Of a stretch of DNA of 64,000 nt, positions 1 to 8,202 are shown one piece after another. Below the pieces are notes generated by a model. That model was not told where the DNA came from. It ran no database searches and worked only from the letters and a program-made list of their open reading frames with translations. Source of the DNA: Psychrobacter submarinus (lineage in GTDB: Bacteria; Pseudomonadota; Gammaproteobacteria; Pseudomonadales; Moraxellaceae); assembly GCF_904846685.1 (NCBI RefSeq), contig NZ_CAJHBQ010000001.1, forward strand, positions 620,001-684,000, in the 5' to 3' direction. Every line of letters begins with the position of its first letter. Position 1 is the first letter of the stretch. A program made the position numbers and the translations under genes.

Positions 1-1
1 T

Positions 2-658
2 TGGAACAAAATTAAACCTCGTACTCGTCATGTTGAAGAAGAGTATTTAGGAGTATATTTTAGAACTTTGATTGAACACCGTGACGGTAGTTCTTTCAAA
101 CAAGCATCTTATAGCAATAATGCTCGTGATCTTTTACTGCTTTTTATGTTTGCTGGAGTTCGCTTAAATGAAGCGCAGACACTAAGATGGGAAGATGTAG
201 ATCTTGACGCTGCTCGTATCGTTTTTAAAGCCACTAAAAATGGTTCTGATTACCATATGCCTACTGGAAAAATACTTCAAGCCATACTTAGTGAACGCTA
301 TAGATTGAGCAATGGAGAGCGTTGGGTATTTCCGAGTGATTTGAAAAGAAATAGCGACCACGTTAAAGATTTGAGCGGTAGTTATCATTCAATATCAAAC
401 AAAGCTGGCTTGCACATTACGCCTCACGATTTGCGTCGTACATTTGGCACTGTCGCTAATGGTCTTAATGTAACCTATCCAGTGTTAAAGAGACTGCTCA
501 ATCATCGTGAGGCTAAATCTAGTGATGATGTGACACTACATTACATACAGGTATCACAGCGACAATTACGTGAAGCTTTAGATGAGATTGAAGCTTTTTA
601 TTGCAAGCATATAGGAATGACTCAAGATGAGGTGATTAAGAGTCTCTTACAGACATAA
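2..658 (+). CDS. tyrosine recombinase (integrase), 5' end outside window
   Basis: Site-specific recombinase of the phage-integrase family; 218 residues are visible and the frame is open to the left edge, so the N-terminal arm-binding and core-binding domains are missing. The catalytic domain is recognisable: first Arg in the AGVRLNEAQTLRW motif, the HxxR box in TPHDLRRTF, then LLNH and the nucleophile region HYIQVS with its Tyr near the C-terminus. A TTG at 68 also opens this frame, but the reading frame continues upstream of it with integrase-like residues, so that codon is probably internal. It may be the integrase of the island that fills the left half of the window. Family assignment is secure; the target site is not visible. 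Confidence 0.88.
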   Translation, partial: WNKIKPRTRHVEEEYLGVYFRTLIEHRDGSSFKQASYSNNARDLLLLFMFAGVRLNEAQTLRWEDVDLDAARIVFKATKNGSDYHMPTGKILQAILSERYRLSNGERWVFPSDLKRNSDHVKDLSGSYHSISNKAGLHITPHDLRRTFGTVANGLNVTYPVLKRLLNHREAKSSDDVTLHYIQVSQRQLREALDEIEAFYCKHIGMTQDEVIKSLLQT

Positions 659-737
659 CTTCATATAATTTTTTAAAGTTCTGTACAACTAACTAATCGA
701 TAGAACATGTAATGACATTTTGATTAGGAGACATACT

Positions 738-1052
738 ATGGGTATCAAACTTGAATTTGGTATGACACAGAATAGTAGAGATCAAAAAATCTGTGTTGAT
801 TATTGGGCATATGATCATAAGGAGGATTATCTTGAACATGTACAAATGCTATGTCAGAAATATAGAATCAGCTCAAATCTATTGTTTGAGACGATTGCTC
901 AATGTTACGCTTGTTTAGATGATATGCTCTGTGAGTACTGTGCAAGTGCTTGCCCGGTAGAGATGCCAGCAGATATCCTATATATGCGTGCTCAAGATAG
1001 TTGGTGTTGTATGGTTTGCAAAAACGCAGTATGGCAAAAGGATTACGTTTGA
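738..1052 (+). CDS. small cysteine-rich hypothetical protein
   Basis: Not a family I recognise; 104 residues. The start at 738 is chosen over an upstream start at 720 because an AGGAG ribosome-binding site lies 7 bases before it. The C-terminal half carries a run of cysteines (CYACLDDMLCEYCASAC, then CCMVC), suggesting a small metal-binding, perhaps zinc-ribbon-like, fold. No signal peptide or membrane segment is seen. It lies about 80 bases after the integrase on the same strand, a usual place for small accessory genes of integrated elements. Function unknown. Confidence 0.6.
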   Translation: MGIKLEFGMTQNSRDQKICVDYWAYDHKEDYLEHVQMLCQKYRISSNLLFETIAQCYACLDDMLCEYCASACPVEMPADILYMRAQDSWCCMVCKNAVWQKDYV

Positions 1053-1149
1053 TCGCTTTCAAACTTATATAGTAATTATTGCAAAATCTACAGTAGTAAA
1101 TTACATTATATGATTTTTTATAAACAATCACATATGCCAATTATTCTGA

Positions 1150-2364
1150 TTAAACTGGTTCACTATCTCTAGTAACCCATTTACCAAACTCAAAACTCTC
1201 GTTATATTTGATTTTGAAACTGTTGTTTACAAGGTAAACACATTCCGTATTAAGAGTTGTATTCGAAGTATAGAATTTTTCTGTATTAAGACCTAAATGC
1301 TTTATAAAAAGCGGCTTAGTGAAAAATTTTTTTAAATAGGTACTATATTGACCATCTCTATCTATGACAAAACCACATTCAACACAAGTGTTGACTATAA
1401 AAACTTTGTTAAGTATTTCACTACGCACCTTTTTTATGGGTGAAAAAACATAATTCTTAGAAAAATGTGTATTAATAATTCTAAGCTCTTTATCGCTACA
1501 ATCTTTTATTTTCTTAGAACGTACTTTATAGTCTTCTTTATATCTCACCTCAGAAATTATCGGATTGGAGTAACCACATTTAGCGCAAGAGTCTTTACTC
1601 ACCCCTAAAGTCATCTCAGTGATACCGTTGGATTTAAATCTAAACTTTGTAGAGGTGAATCGCTCATAAGGTATAAAAACTAGGCCCTGTGAAACCAATC
1701 TTTGTATAAAATTCTCTAATGGTAGTGTAATAGGCTTAAATGAACGGTGGTTGTACCGACTACTGTTGCTGTCTAGCTTATTCACGTTATAAATCATATA
1801 AGCTTGATTGCCCTGCGTCTTATTTCTATAAATAGAGAATACAGGTATGTCTTTCGTACTATAGGCATAATCGCCTGTAATTGCATTGGTATCTTTAATT
1901 GAGCCACTTCTAAGCAACCACGCACACCTTACACCTGATTGAGCATATTTTTCTTGTCTGCGTTTTATTTCTATAAAAGTTTGAGGGCTCCATTGCACTT
2001 CAATTGCAATCTTAGCTTTACCTTTTTCTACGTAGATATCTGCTATCCATTCCTCCCCACTAGGGGTAACCCCTCTTTTTTCGACTTCTACATTCCAACC
2101 GTTTCTATCTAATTCTTTCATAACAAGATATTTGATATGCATGTGTTCGGCAGTTTCACCACCAGTCGAGCAGTTAGAGTCTTTAGGTTTTGCCTTATGA
2201 GCGAAGAACTGCGTACCTAGCTTACTTGTCTTTAGTATTGCCTGATTACCACAGCAAGCCATATTGAAACTGGACGCTTTATCTTCTTTTAAAGCTATCC
2301 AATCTTTTAAGCTATATATAAAACTATAGATTTTTTCATCGTTTTTTATGCAAATAAAAGCCAT
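1150..2364 (-). CDS. CoiA-like competence/nuclease family protein
   Basis: A 404-residue protein resembling the CoiA family, whose Gram-positive member is needed for processing DNA during competence; in proteobacteria the role is largely unknown. The N-terminal third has a Cys/His-bearing segment (MACCGNQ, FFAHK). It is followed by an E-HMHIKYL helix and a PD-(D/E)XK-like nuclease core: Asp in WIADIYVEKG, then the AIEVQWS strand (E-x-Q form). The C-terminal half has CxxC pairs (SCAKCGYSN, CVECGFV) that may bind zinc. It stands alone on the minus strand between an integrase region and an IS3 element. CoiA-like genes are common cargo of mobile islands. Assignment is by motif recognition only. 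Confidence 0.7.
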   Translation of the reverse strand: MAFICIKNDEKIYSFIYSLKDWIALKEDKASSFNMACCGNQAILKTSKLGTQFFAHKAKPKDSNCSTGGETAEHMHIKYLVMKELDRNGWNVEVEKRGVTPSGEEWIADIYVEKGKAKIAIEVQWSPQTFIEIKRRQEKYAQSGVRCAWLLRSGSIKDTNAITGDYAYSTKDIPVFSIYRNKTQGNQAYMIYNVNKLDSNSSRYNHRSFKPITLPLENFIQRLVSQGLVFIPYERFTSTKFRFKSNGITEMTLGVSKDSCAKCGYSNPIISEVRYKEDYKVRSKKIKDCSDKELRIINTHFSKNYVFSPIKKVRSEILNKVFIVNTCVECGFVIDRDGQYSTYLKKFFTKPLFIKHLGLNTEKFYTSNTTLNTECVYLVNNSFKIKYNESFEFGKWVTRDSEPV

Positions 2365-2555
2365 ATTGACCCTTAGTTATTTTGACTTTTGATCTAGCAA
2401 TACATTCTTATATATATTCATGCTTTATAAGATGATCGCGCATAATTAGGGTTTACCTTCTCCTATGCCTTTACCTTCGTATCCAGTAAAAACCGCGTGA
2501 ATTGACTCAAGCGCTTTGAACCGCCCCGACTATATCGGAGACTTGATTGCTTGAG

Positions 2556-3461
2556 TCAGGCAGCTTTGTCTGACTCAATAAAACTATCATAGTATCGTCT
2601 CTCAAACTCAAAAGGCGACACATAACTAATCGTACTATGAATGCGAGTTTTGTTAAACCAATCGACCCATTCAAGGGTTGCTAATTCAACATCACACGCA
2701 TCCCGCCACTGCTGTTTTAAATATTCAATCATCTCCGTTTTATAAAGTCCGTTAACCGTTTCAGCCAACGCATTATCGTATGAATCACCTGTCGTGCCAA
2801 CAGATGCAATGACGCCAGAATCAGCCATCTTATCAGTATAGCGAATTGATAAGTACTGAACGCCGCGATCACTATGATGAATGACATCTTTAGGATGGTT
2901 TCTGTCTGCAATGGCTTGGTTTAGTGCTGCCATCACCATATCAGTGTTCATACGATCTGATACTTTCCAGCCAACGATAGCGCGAGCAAATACATCAATG
3001 ATAAAGGCGGTATATACCCAGCCACTCAGTGTCTTTATATAGGTAAAATCAGCAACCCATAGTTGGTTAGGGCGATGGGCATTAAAGTTACGATTAACCA
3101 AATCATCAGCACGCTTTTGATCGTCACGAGACTTAGTCGTTATCTTACCTTTACCTCGCCAAATACCCTGCATTCCATGCTGACGCATTAAACGCTCTAC
3201 AGTGCAGCGTGCAGGATGTATACCCTCTGCTTTCAACTGTTGCCAGACTTTACGAGTACCATAACGGCATTTGCTGTCCTTCCAAATACGTTTAATCTCA
3301 TTAAGATAGAAGTCGTCATGCTGACTACGCTGTGAACGCTTCTCCGGATTGTCGTTTAAGTCTTTGGTACGATAGTATGTGGATGGGGCAATCGGCAAGA
3401 CTCTACAAATAGCTAGAATGCCATAAATAGATTTATTCTCGTCGATGAATTGAACCATCAC
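2556..3461 (-). CDS. IS3-family transposase OrfB (DDE integrase subunit)
   Basis: 301 residues carrying the retroviral-type integrase core. The DDE residues are visible: Asp in WVADFTYIK, Asp in HHSDRGVQY and Glu in DNALAETVNGLYK. The N-terminal HTH_21-like part (IYGILAICRVLPIAPSTYY, CRYGTRKVW) and the C-terminal WVDWFNKTRIHSTI segment match full-length members. No disruption is seen, so the element looks capable of transposition. Confidence 0.93.
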   Translation of the reverse strand: MMVQFIDENKSIYGILAICRVLPIAPSTYYRTKDLNDNPEKRSQRSQHDDFYLNEIKRIWKDSKCRYGTRKVWQQLKAEGIHPARCTVERLMRQHGMQGIWRGKGKITTKSRDDQKRADDLVNRNFNAHRPNQLWVADFTYIKTLSGWVYTAFIIDVFARAIVGWKVSDRMNTDMVMAALNQAIADRNHPKDVIHHSDRGVQYLSIRYTDKMADSGVIASVGTTGDSYDNALAETVNGLYKTEMIEYLKQQWRDACDVELATLEWVDWFNKTRIHSTISYVSPFEFERRYYDSFIESDKAA

Positions 3462-3775
3462 TAAGGTTTGCGGTCTATTTCCGCCTGGGCGAAAAAAGCG
3501 GCTGCTTTCCTTATGATCTCATTGGCTTGTTTTAATTCTTTGTTCTCACGTTCAAGCTCTTTGATGCGCTCGGCTTGGCTTTGAGCTTGAATCTTTGCAG
3601 GAATGGTTTTATCAATGTGCTTTTTATGCCATGATCGTAGGGTCTCAGGCGTGCAACCTATCTTTGGCGCTATGGCTTTGATGGCTGACCAGGTGGATGG
3701 GTAATCGTCTTTAGCTTCAATTAGCATACGGACGGCGCGCTCTTTCATTTCAGGAGTGTAGGTTTGTCTTTTCAT
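3461..3775 (-). CDS. IS3-family transposase OrfA (helix-turn-helix subunit)
   Basis: 104 residues. The N-terminal half is the DNA-binding HTH of IS3 transposases (KRQTYTPEMKERAVRML, then TPETLRSWHKK). A leucine-zipper-like coiled coil follows (ERIKELERENKELKQA), ending in the family hallmark AAAFFAQAEIDR. It recognises the terminal repeats and is normally fused to OrfB by a -1 ribosomal frameshift. Its stop codon lies directly before the OrfB start and the two frames are in the -1 relation. Confidence 0.92.
   Translation of the reverse strand: MKRQTYTPEMKERAVRMLIEAKDDYPSTWSAIKAIAPKIGCTPETLRSWHKKHIDKTIPAKIQAQSQAERIKELERENKELKQANEIIRKAAAFFAQAEIDRKP
3491..3497 (-). other. candidate -1 frameshift heptamer of the IS3 element
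   Basis: On the minus strand the OrfA codons read GCT TTT TTC, giving the slippery heptamer T TTT TTC. After a -1 slip the frame stays open and runs straight into OrfB, with no stop in between. This would make the OrfAB fusion transposase typical of IS3 elements. Confidence 0.6.
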
Positions 3776-4019
3776 TGTCGTATTCTCTCAGAATGTTAAG
3801 TCTCCGACAATACCGGGGCGGTTCAATGTGTGTGCTAAGTTATTCTCCAATAATAATCTTATCAGGAATCCACACTGTCATTATTAATGAGGATTTGATG
3901 AATTTCTACGAGCGAAATCATAATTTGTTAGATGTCAAAAACTCAACTATTGAGGGGCTATAAATCTTACTTCATGGTATATATGCGCTTATATTTTGTG
4001 CATTTGAGACATTAAAAAA

Positions 4020-4056
4020 GGCTACTAACACTATGCTATATATAGCGTTAGTAGCC
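4020..4056 (-). terminator. hairpin terminator of the LRR gene, part of a structured repeat
   Basis: GGCTACTAAC pairs perfectly with GTTAGTAGCC, and the inner loop holds a second short stem (GCTAT/ATAGC). On the minus strand it is followed by a run of six T, as expected for a factor-independent terminator downstream of the 4146-5630 gene. A hairpin of the same length, also 20 bases from a 31-base repeat, occurs at 23892-23928. Confidence 0.7.
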
Positions 4057-4076
4057 TTCGTTTAAATTGATATTTT

Positions 4077-4107
4077 ACTCAGGTGAGGTTGTTAATATTA
4101 GGGTTTG
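4077..4107 (-). repeat. 31-base dispersed repeat, copy A
   Basis: This unit, containing AGGTGAGGTTGTTAATAT followed by TAGGGTTTG, matches two units of identical length at 23948-23978 and 23992-24022. It lies just downstream of a minus-strand gene, next to a hairpin. Confidence 0.5.
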
Positions 4108-4145
4108 AAGTTTGCTAAGAGTATGATGTGAATATCGCACGACCG

Positions 4146-5630
4146 CTAAGAGTATGATTGTTTATCCCAACCGTAGACTGTATCAATAGAACGTAAATAA
4201 CATTTCACCCTCGGAGAAAGCCTATCAAGAGGATTACCAGTAAGATTGATACATCTCAAACTATTCAGCTGTGTAAAATTATCTGGCAGGTTTCTAAGAT
4301 TACAATAAACAAGCTCAAGCTTAACAAGATTATTAAGCTCACCAATACTATTAGGTAGCTTGCCCAATTTACAATAACTGATAAAAAACTCAGTCAGACT
4401 CTTAAGTTGCCCTATGATTTCAGGCAGCTCTTTGAGGCTACAATGGTTAATATAAAGCTTCTCTAGATTAGTAAGTTGACCTACGCTATCAGGTAGCTTG
4501 TCAAACTTGCCATGACTAATAAAAAGCTCAGTTAAGCTAATAAGCTGCCCTATGCTATCAGGTAGGACTTCAAGCTTAGAGTGATTAAAATTGAGCTTAG
4601 TTAAGTTAACGAGCTGTCCGATGCTATCAGGCAATACTTTAAGTTTACAGTTGATAATATTAAGCTCAGCAAGGTTAATGAGGTGTCCAAAGCTATCGGG
4701 TAGCTCCGTTAGTTCAAGGTGAAGCAGGTCAAGGTGAGTTAAGCTCAAAAGCTGGCCTATGCTATCAGGTAGCTCTTCAAGCTCACAATGAGTAATAAAA
4801 AGCTCTGTAAGACTGCTCAGTTGTCCAACGCTGGCGGGCAACTCTTTAATACGACAACGATTAATATAAAGCTTGTTGAGGTTGGTAAGCTGTCCAATAC
4901 TACTAGGTAGGTCTTTGAGATCACAGTTAATAAGATCAAGGTCATTTAAATTTTTGAGTTGCCCTATGCTGTCAGGCAAGTGCTTGAGCGGGCAATAACT
5001 AATAAAAAGCTTAGCGAGGTTAATAAGCTGCCCTATGCTGTCAGGCAGTTCTTCAATCTCACAGTGAACTATATCAAGTACCGTAAGCTTAGTAAGCTGT
5101 CCAATGCTGTCAGGTAAACATTGAATCTGACAGCGACCAATGAACATCTTAGTAAGGTTATGAAGTTGTCCAATACTATCAGGTAGCGCTTCGAGTTCAC
5201 TTTGATCAATAAAGAGTTCAGTAAGATAACTCAGTTGCCCGATGCTCTCAGGTAATGCGACAAGTTTAGAGTGACTAATAGACAGTTTGGTTAGATTAGT
5301 GAGCTTACCGATATTGGGCAGTAAATGACTTGAACATATGCCACTGATAGTTATATCTACTAGATTTGTAAGGTTGGTAAGCTCATCGGGTAGATAGGCT
5401 ATTCTATAGACGTCTTTTGAGTGTTGCTCATCATGTTCAGGCTCTAAGATCTCTAGCTTTTTTAGGGCTAACAGTGATTCTTTATTACGAGGAATTTCAG
5501 AATGCTTGAGCTCAAACTCATCTGCCCACGCCCATATTTTCTCAATCCAGTTGTCATTAGTATTTAATGTTTTATTAGAAGTATCAGACTGATGAATGTC
5601 CTGATGGTAGTTATTATTGTTTGGATTCAT
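4146..5630 (-). CDS. leucine-rich-repeat protein, cytoplasmic-looking
   Basis: 494 residues. After a hydrophilic N-terminus of about 90 residues (no signal peptide; NDNWIEKIWAWADEFE helix) comes one irregular repeat. It is followed by sixteen 23-residue leucine-rich repeats of the form LPDSIGQLxxLTxLxIxxCxL. The unusually uniform repeat, with a Cys in the asparagine-ladder position of many units, resembles plant intracellular Ras-group LRR proteins and bacterial ROCO-type solenoids rather than secreted LRR effectors. An AAGGA ribosome-binding site precedes the ATG. Such solenoids bind proteins; the partner is unknown. Its position between mobile elements suggests acquired DNA. Confidence 0.85.
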   Translation of the reverse strand: MNPNNNNYHQDIHQSDTSNKTLNTNDNWIEKIWAWADEFELKHSEIPRNKESLLALKKLEILEPEHDEQHSKDVYRIAYLPDELTNLTNLVDITISGICSSHLLPNIGKLTNLTKLSISHSKLVALPESIGQLSYLTELFIDQSELEALPDSIGQLHNLTKMFIGRCQIQCLPDSIGQLTKLTVLDIVHCEIEELPDSIGQLINLAKLFISYCPLKHLPDSIGQLKNLNDLDLINCDLKDLPSSIGQLTNLNKLYINRCRIKELPASVGQLSSLTELFITHCELEELPDSIGQLLSLTHLDLLHLELTELPDSFGHLINLAELNIINCKLKVLPDSIGQLVNLTKLNFNHSKLEVLPDSIGQLISLTELFISHGKFDKLPDSVGQLTNLEKLYINHCSLKELPEIIGQLKSLTEFFISYCKLGKLPNSIGELNNLVKLELVYCNLRNLPDNFTQLNSLRCINLTGNPLDRLSPRVKCYLRSIDTVYGWDKQSYS

Positions 5631-5756
5631 AGCTTTATTCCTTATAACAACTTGAACTATTTTTCTTATGCCAGAATAACGTTAGTATCCTGACATAGGT
5701 TTATGCAGCCCTATGCTACACATAGTCGAGATAGTCTTTAGCTAAATAGTCTTTAG

Positions 5757-6197
5757 CTAATTTGCAAGGGGTTTTTTACCATTTATGATCTGCAGCACAA
5801 AGGTTCCGGACATTGTAATCAGTAGGAAACCATGGAAGGCCTCCATCGCGGTCATAAATCGAAGATGTCCGTTAGGCATGAGGTCACCTCGCCCAAGCGT
5901 TGTGTAGTTAACTAGCGAGAAGTAAAAGTAGTCCATAAAGGTAAGGGAGGCACTGCCGTTGGATGAGGACGAGACGAGGTCACCAACCTGAAAGTTATGC
6001 ACAGCAATCCAAAAGCCAGTCGCATAAAGCAGTGCCTCAAGGATATGAGCCAGCACGATTGAGGCAACTGCGACCCCAAGGCAGTGTCCCGGATGGCGCG
6101 ACGGCGTCACAAACTGTGACGAGAATTTTAATACGCCATAATGTATTGCTGTGCAGACAGCGATTAGAATCGCTGCCATTATAATTGCCAGAATCAT
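5757..6197 (-). CDS. two-transmembrane ion-channel family protein
   Basis: 146 residues with three hydrophobic segments: residues 1-20, 40-62 and 112-135. A pore loop precedes the last helix, where TTLGRGDL stands in the place of the potassium-filter motif TVGYGD. This is the Ion_trans_2 architecture of small bacterial channels. The Tyr/Phe of the filter is replaced by Arg, so potassium selectivity should not be assumed. An AAAGGAT ribosome-binding site precedes the ATG. It is a monocistronic minus-strand gene, 109 bases from its right-hand neighbour. Confidence 0.75.
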   Translation of the reverse strand: MILAIIMAAILIAVCTAIHYGVLKFSSQFVTPSRHPGHCLGVAVASIVLAHILEALLYATGFWIAVHNFQVGDLVSSSSNGSASLTFMDYFYFSLVNYTTLGRGDLMPNGHLRFMTAMEAFHGFLLITMSGTFVLQIINGKKPLAN

Positions 6198-6303
6198 TTT
6201 TTATCCTTTTTGAGGAAGGAACGACATTAAAGGAAGATTACCCTATTTATTTTAACTAATCCTGTATAATTTTTTCACTATAGCTAACGACTACGCATAA
6301 GCA

Positions 6304-6633
6304 CTAGAGTCTATTCAGATAGGTCATTACGCAGTCATTTGAATCAGTCAGCATATGTAGTAACAATCCTAGACCAATTATTCTATAGGGCTTTGGTAGA
6401 AATAGCATAGCCGCATAAACTGCCATTGCATAGTAAGTATGTAATGGATGAAAATTAATACTACAGCGATCAGGTAAGAAAACAGGTGTTGCTAGCAAGT
6501 GATCTAAATCTACCAGCATGGTTGCTAAAAGAATCAAATATACTCGTTTGTAATCATCACGAAAAAAAGTATAGGCAATAATCAACGGCATGCCAAAATG
6601 CAGGAAGTAGTGGATAACGGTTTGGATCATCAT
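6304..6633 (-). CDS. small DUF6122-like membrane protein
   Basis: 109 residues with three or four hydrophobic helices. Conserved acidic/His positions lie at the membrane face (TMLVDLDHLLA, CSINFHPLHTYYA, LLLHMLTDSNDC). The VDLDH and HPLH pattern is that of the DUF6122 family, related in appearance to membrane-bound metal-dependent hydrolases. The reaction is not known. The start is the first ATG of a tandem ATG-ATG. Nothing in the neighbourhood identifies its role. Confidence 0.65.
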   Translation of the reverse strand: MMIQTVIHYFLHFGMPLIIAYTFFRDDYKRVYLILLATMLVDLDHLLATPVFLPDRCSINFHPLHTYYAMAVYAAMLFLPKPYRIIGLGLLLHMLTDSNDCVMTYLNRL

Positions 6634-6734
6634 CTTTCCAATTCAGCATGATGTTTTATTGATAAGTTGGTATGCAGAATAATTAAACTAGTAAACGTTA
6701 CTTAAGAAGCCAAAGCTACATGTTCATGCTATGT

Positions 6735-8027
6735 TCAGACTTGAAAAACAGGCGCAAAGCCACCCCCTGGTGTGCGAAAGTTAGTCGCTTGGCCTTGATA
6801 GATACGCCCAGCAGTTAGTAGCAGCTGTCCTGCATAGGTATAAAGACGTATATCTACCTTTCTAGTCGTCACCACATCATCAATCTTTATTGATCGCTCT
6901 GTAGCAGGGATAAAGGTCTGCGCAATATAGCTTTCATCTAAAATAGTCTCGAATACGCGGCGGGTAATCTTGCTGCCACGGTAAACGCCCTTACTACCAT
7001 AACCAGCTACTGGCTTAAAAAACAATTGTCTCCGAGTACGCCATAATTCTGCTGCATCCTCTTTTGTAACCATTCTGGTAGTTGGTACTGACTTTTTTAG
7101 ATATTCTGCATCATCATCACCTAATCCCCACGACTGCAAAGTTTGCGTATCGGATAGTAAAGTCAGGTTGCGCTTATTAGCGAATATAGCATGGGCATGC
7201 GGATTGGGGGTTACTACTACCGCACCCTCTAAATAGGCACTTTTAAGCACGGCGTGGTTGGGGTTTTCAAAGGCGAAATCGACTAACCGATTATAGATCA
7301 TATCAATGGGCTTGCTATGAGCTGTCAGTACACCATCAGCATAGTTAAGCTCAGACGGATCGAGTATAACGGTATCAATGCCTTTAGCTTGAAGTAGTTG
7401 GCAGGCCAGCTGAAACTCCAAATACATGAACTGGCTTTTGGGCTCATTATCCACAATAGCAATGCGATTGGGCATGCTAGTTGCCGATTGTCGCTGCCAT
7501 TCTTGTATGAACATATTAGCGACCGCTTCTTCAAACCCATCAAGCATTTTAGTAGTAGCAACACTTTGCTCTGAGGGGCGACAGCAGTGTTTTTGTGCGC
7601 GGGCAAGTGCTACGTTTAAAAATGCGCCTCCAGCATTGGTATTGATCTCAATAAGCTTGGGGTCATCGCTCCCTAAGTGAAAGTCATAACCCATAAAGGC
7701 CCCTATTGGCCCCGGATCGAAAGCCGCGATATTGGGTGCCCACGACAGTACTTGCTGTTGATATGACGGTAGTCTAGCAGTCGACTCAATAGCTGCGATG
7801 ATTCGCACCATTGCTTCTATCTCTGTCTTAGGGACGAACACCGGTGTCGCTGAAAACAGCTTATTAAGCTCATTGGCTCCTAGTGGATTATCTCTTGTGT
7901 TTACTAATTGATCTTGCAGGCTGTTATTAAGCGCTTTACGATCTAAAGTACGGCAATAGCACTCTTGATTAAGCTGATTTGCCAGATTATCATTCGTTTT
8001 GTTTTTATTATTAGTTAGGGATTCCAT
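6735..8027 (-). CDS. ATP-grasp-like protein of unknown substrate
   Basis: 430 residues without signal peptide. The C-terminal half resembles an ATP-grasp fold: NKRNLTLLSD, a glycine-rich loop in FFKPVAGYGSKGVYRG (Lys plus Gly-rich small loop), and a late VDIRLYTYAGQLLLTAGRIYQG metal/nucleotide segment. The N-terminal half contains GYDFHLGSDDPKLIEINTN, reminiscent of glutathionylspermidine/glutathione synthetase-type ligases. It would then ligate a carboxylate to an amine or thiol with ATP; the substrate is unknown. It sits 175 bases downstream of tatC with no clear operon link. No strong ribosome-binding site is seen before the chosen ATG. Confidence 0.55.
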   Translation of the reverse strand: MESLTNNKNKTNDNLANQLNQECYCRTLDRKALNNSLQDQLVNTRDNPLGANELNKLFSATPVFVPKTEIEAMVRIIAAIESTARLPSYQQQVLSWAPNIAAFDPGPIGAFMGYDFHLGSDDPKLIEINTNAGGAFLNVALARAQKHCCRPSEQSVATTKMLDGFEEAVANMFIQEWQRQSATSMPNRIAIVDNEPKSQFMYLEFQLACQLLQAKGIDTVILDPSELNYADGVLTAHSKPIDMIYNRLVDFAFENPNHAVLKSAYLEGAVVVTPNPHAHAIFANKRNLTLLSDTQTLQSWGLGDDDAEYLKKSVPTTRMVTKEDAAELWRTRRQLFFKPVAGYGSKGVYRGSKITRRVFETILDESYIAQTFIPATERSIKIDDVVTTRKVDIRLYTYAGQLLLTAGRIYQGQATNFRTPGGGFAPVFQV

Positions 8028-8202
8028 TTAAATCTCATTACTAAGTTGAATGTACTGATAGGGTTTAGGGGACAGCCAAAATAAAAAAAGTGTCTTAAAT
8101 GTTTAAGATAAGGTTGTTTTTATAGTTACTTTACGAAATAGTCATTTTGCAAGATACTTAATTTGCAATATATCTAGTTTATAAATTAGCTACTTTGCAA
8201 GG

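Larger units (their letters stand above)
2516..3826 (-). mobile_element. IS3-family insertion sequence, apparently intact
   Basis: Two overlapping transposase frames are bounded by imperfect terminal inverted repeats at 2517-2544 and 3798-3825. Both repeats begin TGAACCGCCCCG and end TCGGAGACTT, with mismatches only in the central six bases. Total length is about 1.3 kb, normal for the family. No target duplication is evident in the flanks, so it may have moved by recombination or the duplication has decayed. Confidence 0.88.
3827..4145. other. gene-free stretch with terminator and repeats
   Basis: No convincing gene. It holds the hairpin at 4020-4056, a 31-base repeat unit at 4077-4107, and a 14-base direct repeat (GCTAAGAGTATGAT at 4114-4127 and 4145-4158). 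The second copy of that direct repeat overlaps the stop codon of the leucine-rich-repeat gene. Confidence 0.5.

Noticed and set aside
3775-3963. 62-residue plus-strand open frame
   Set aside because: It starts inside the IS3 terminal region, has no ribosome-binding site or homology, and crosses the IS end.
4020-4107. Integron attC site
   Set aside because: The hairpin invites the idea, but the RYYYAAC/GTTRRRY core sites are not matched and no integron integrase is seen.
4146-5630. Possible CRISPR-like regular repeats at 69-base spacing
   Set aside because: They are degenerate codon repeats of the LRR protein, not identical repeats with unique spacers. No CRISPR array or cas gene is seen anywhere in the window.
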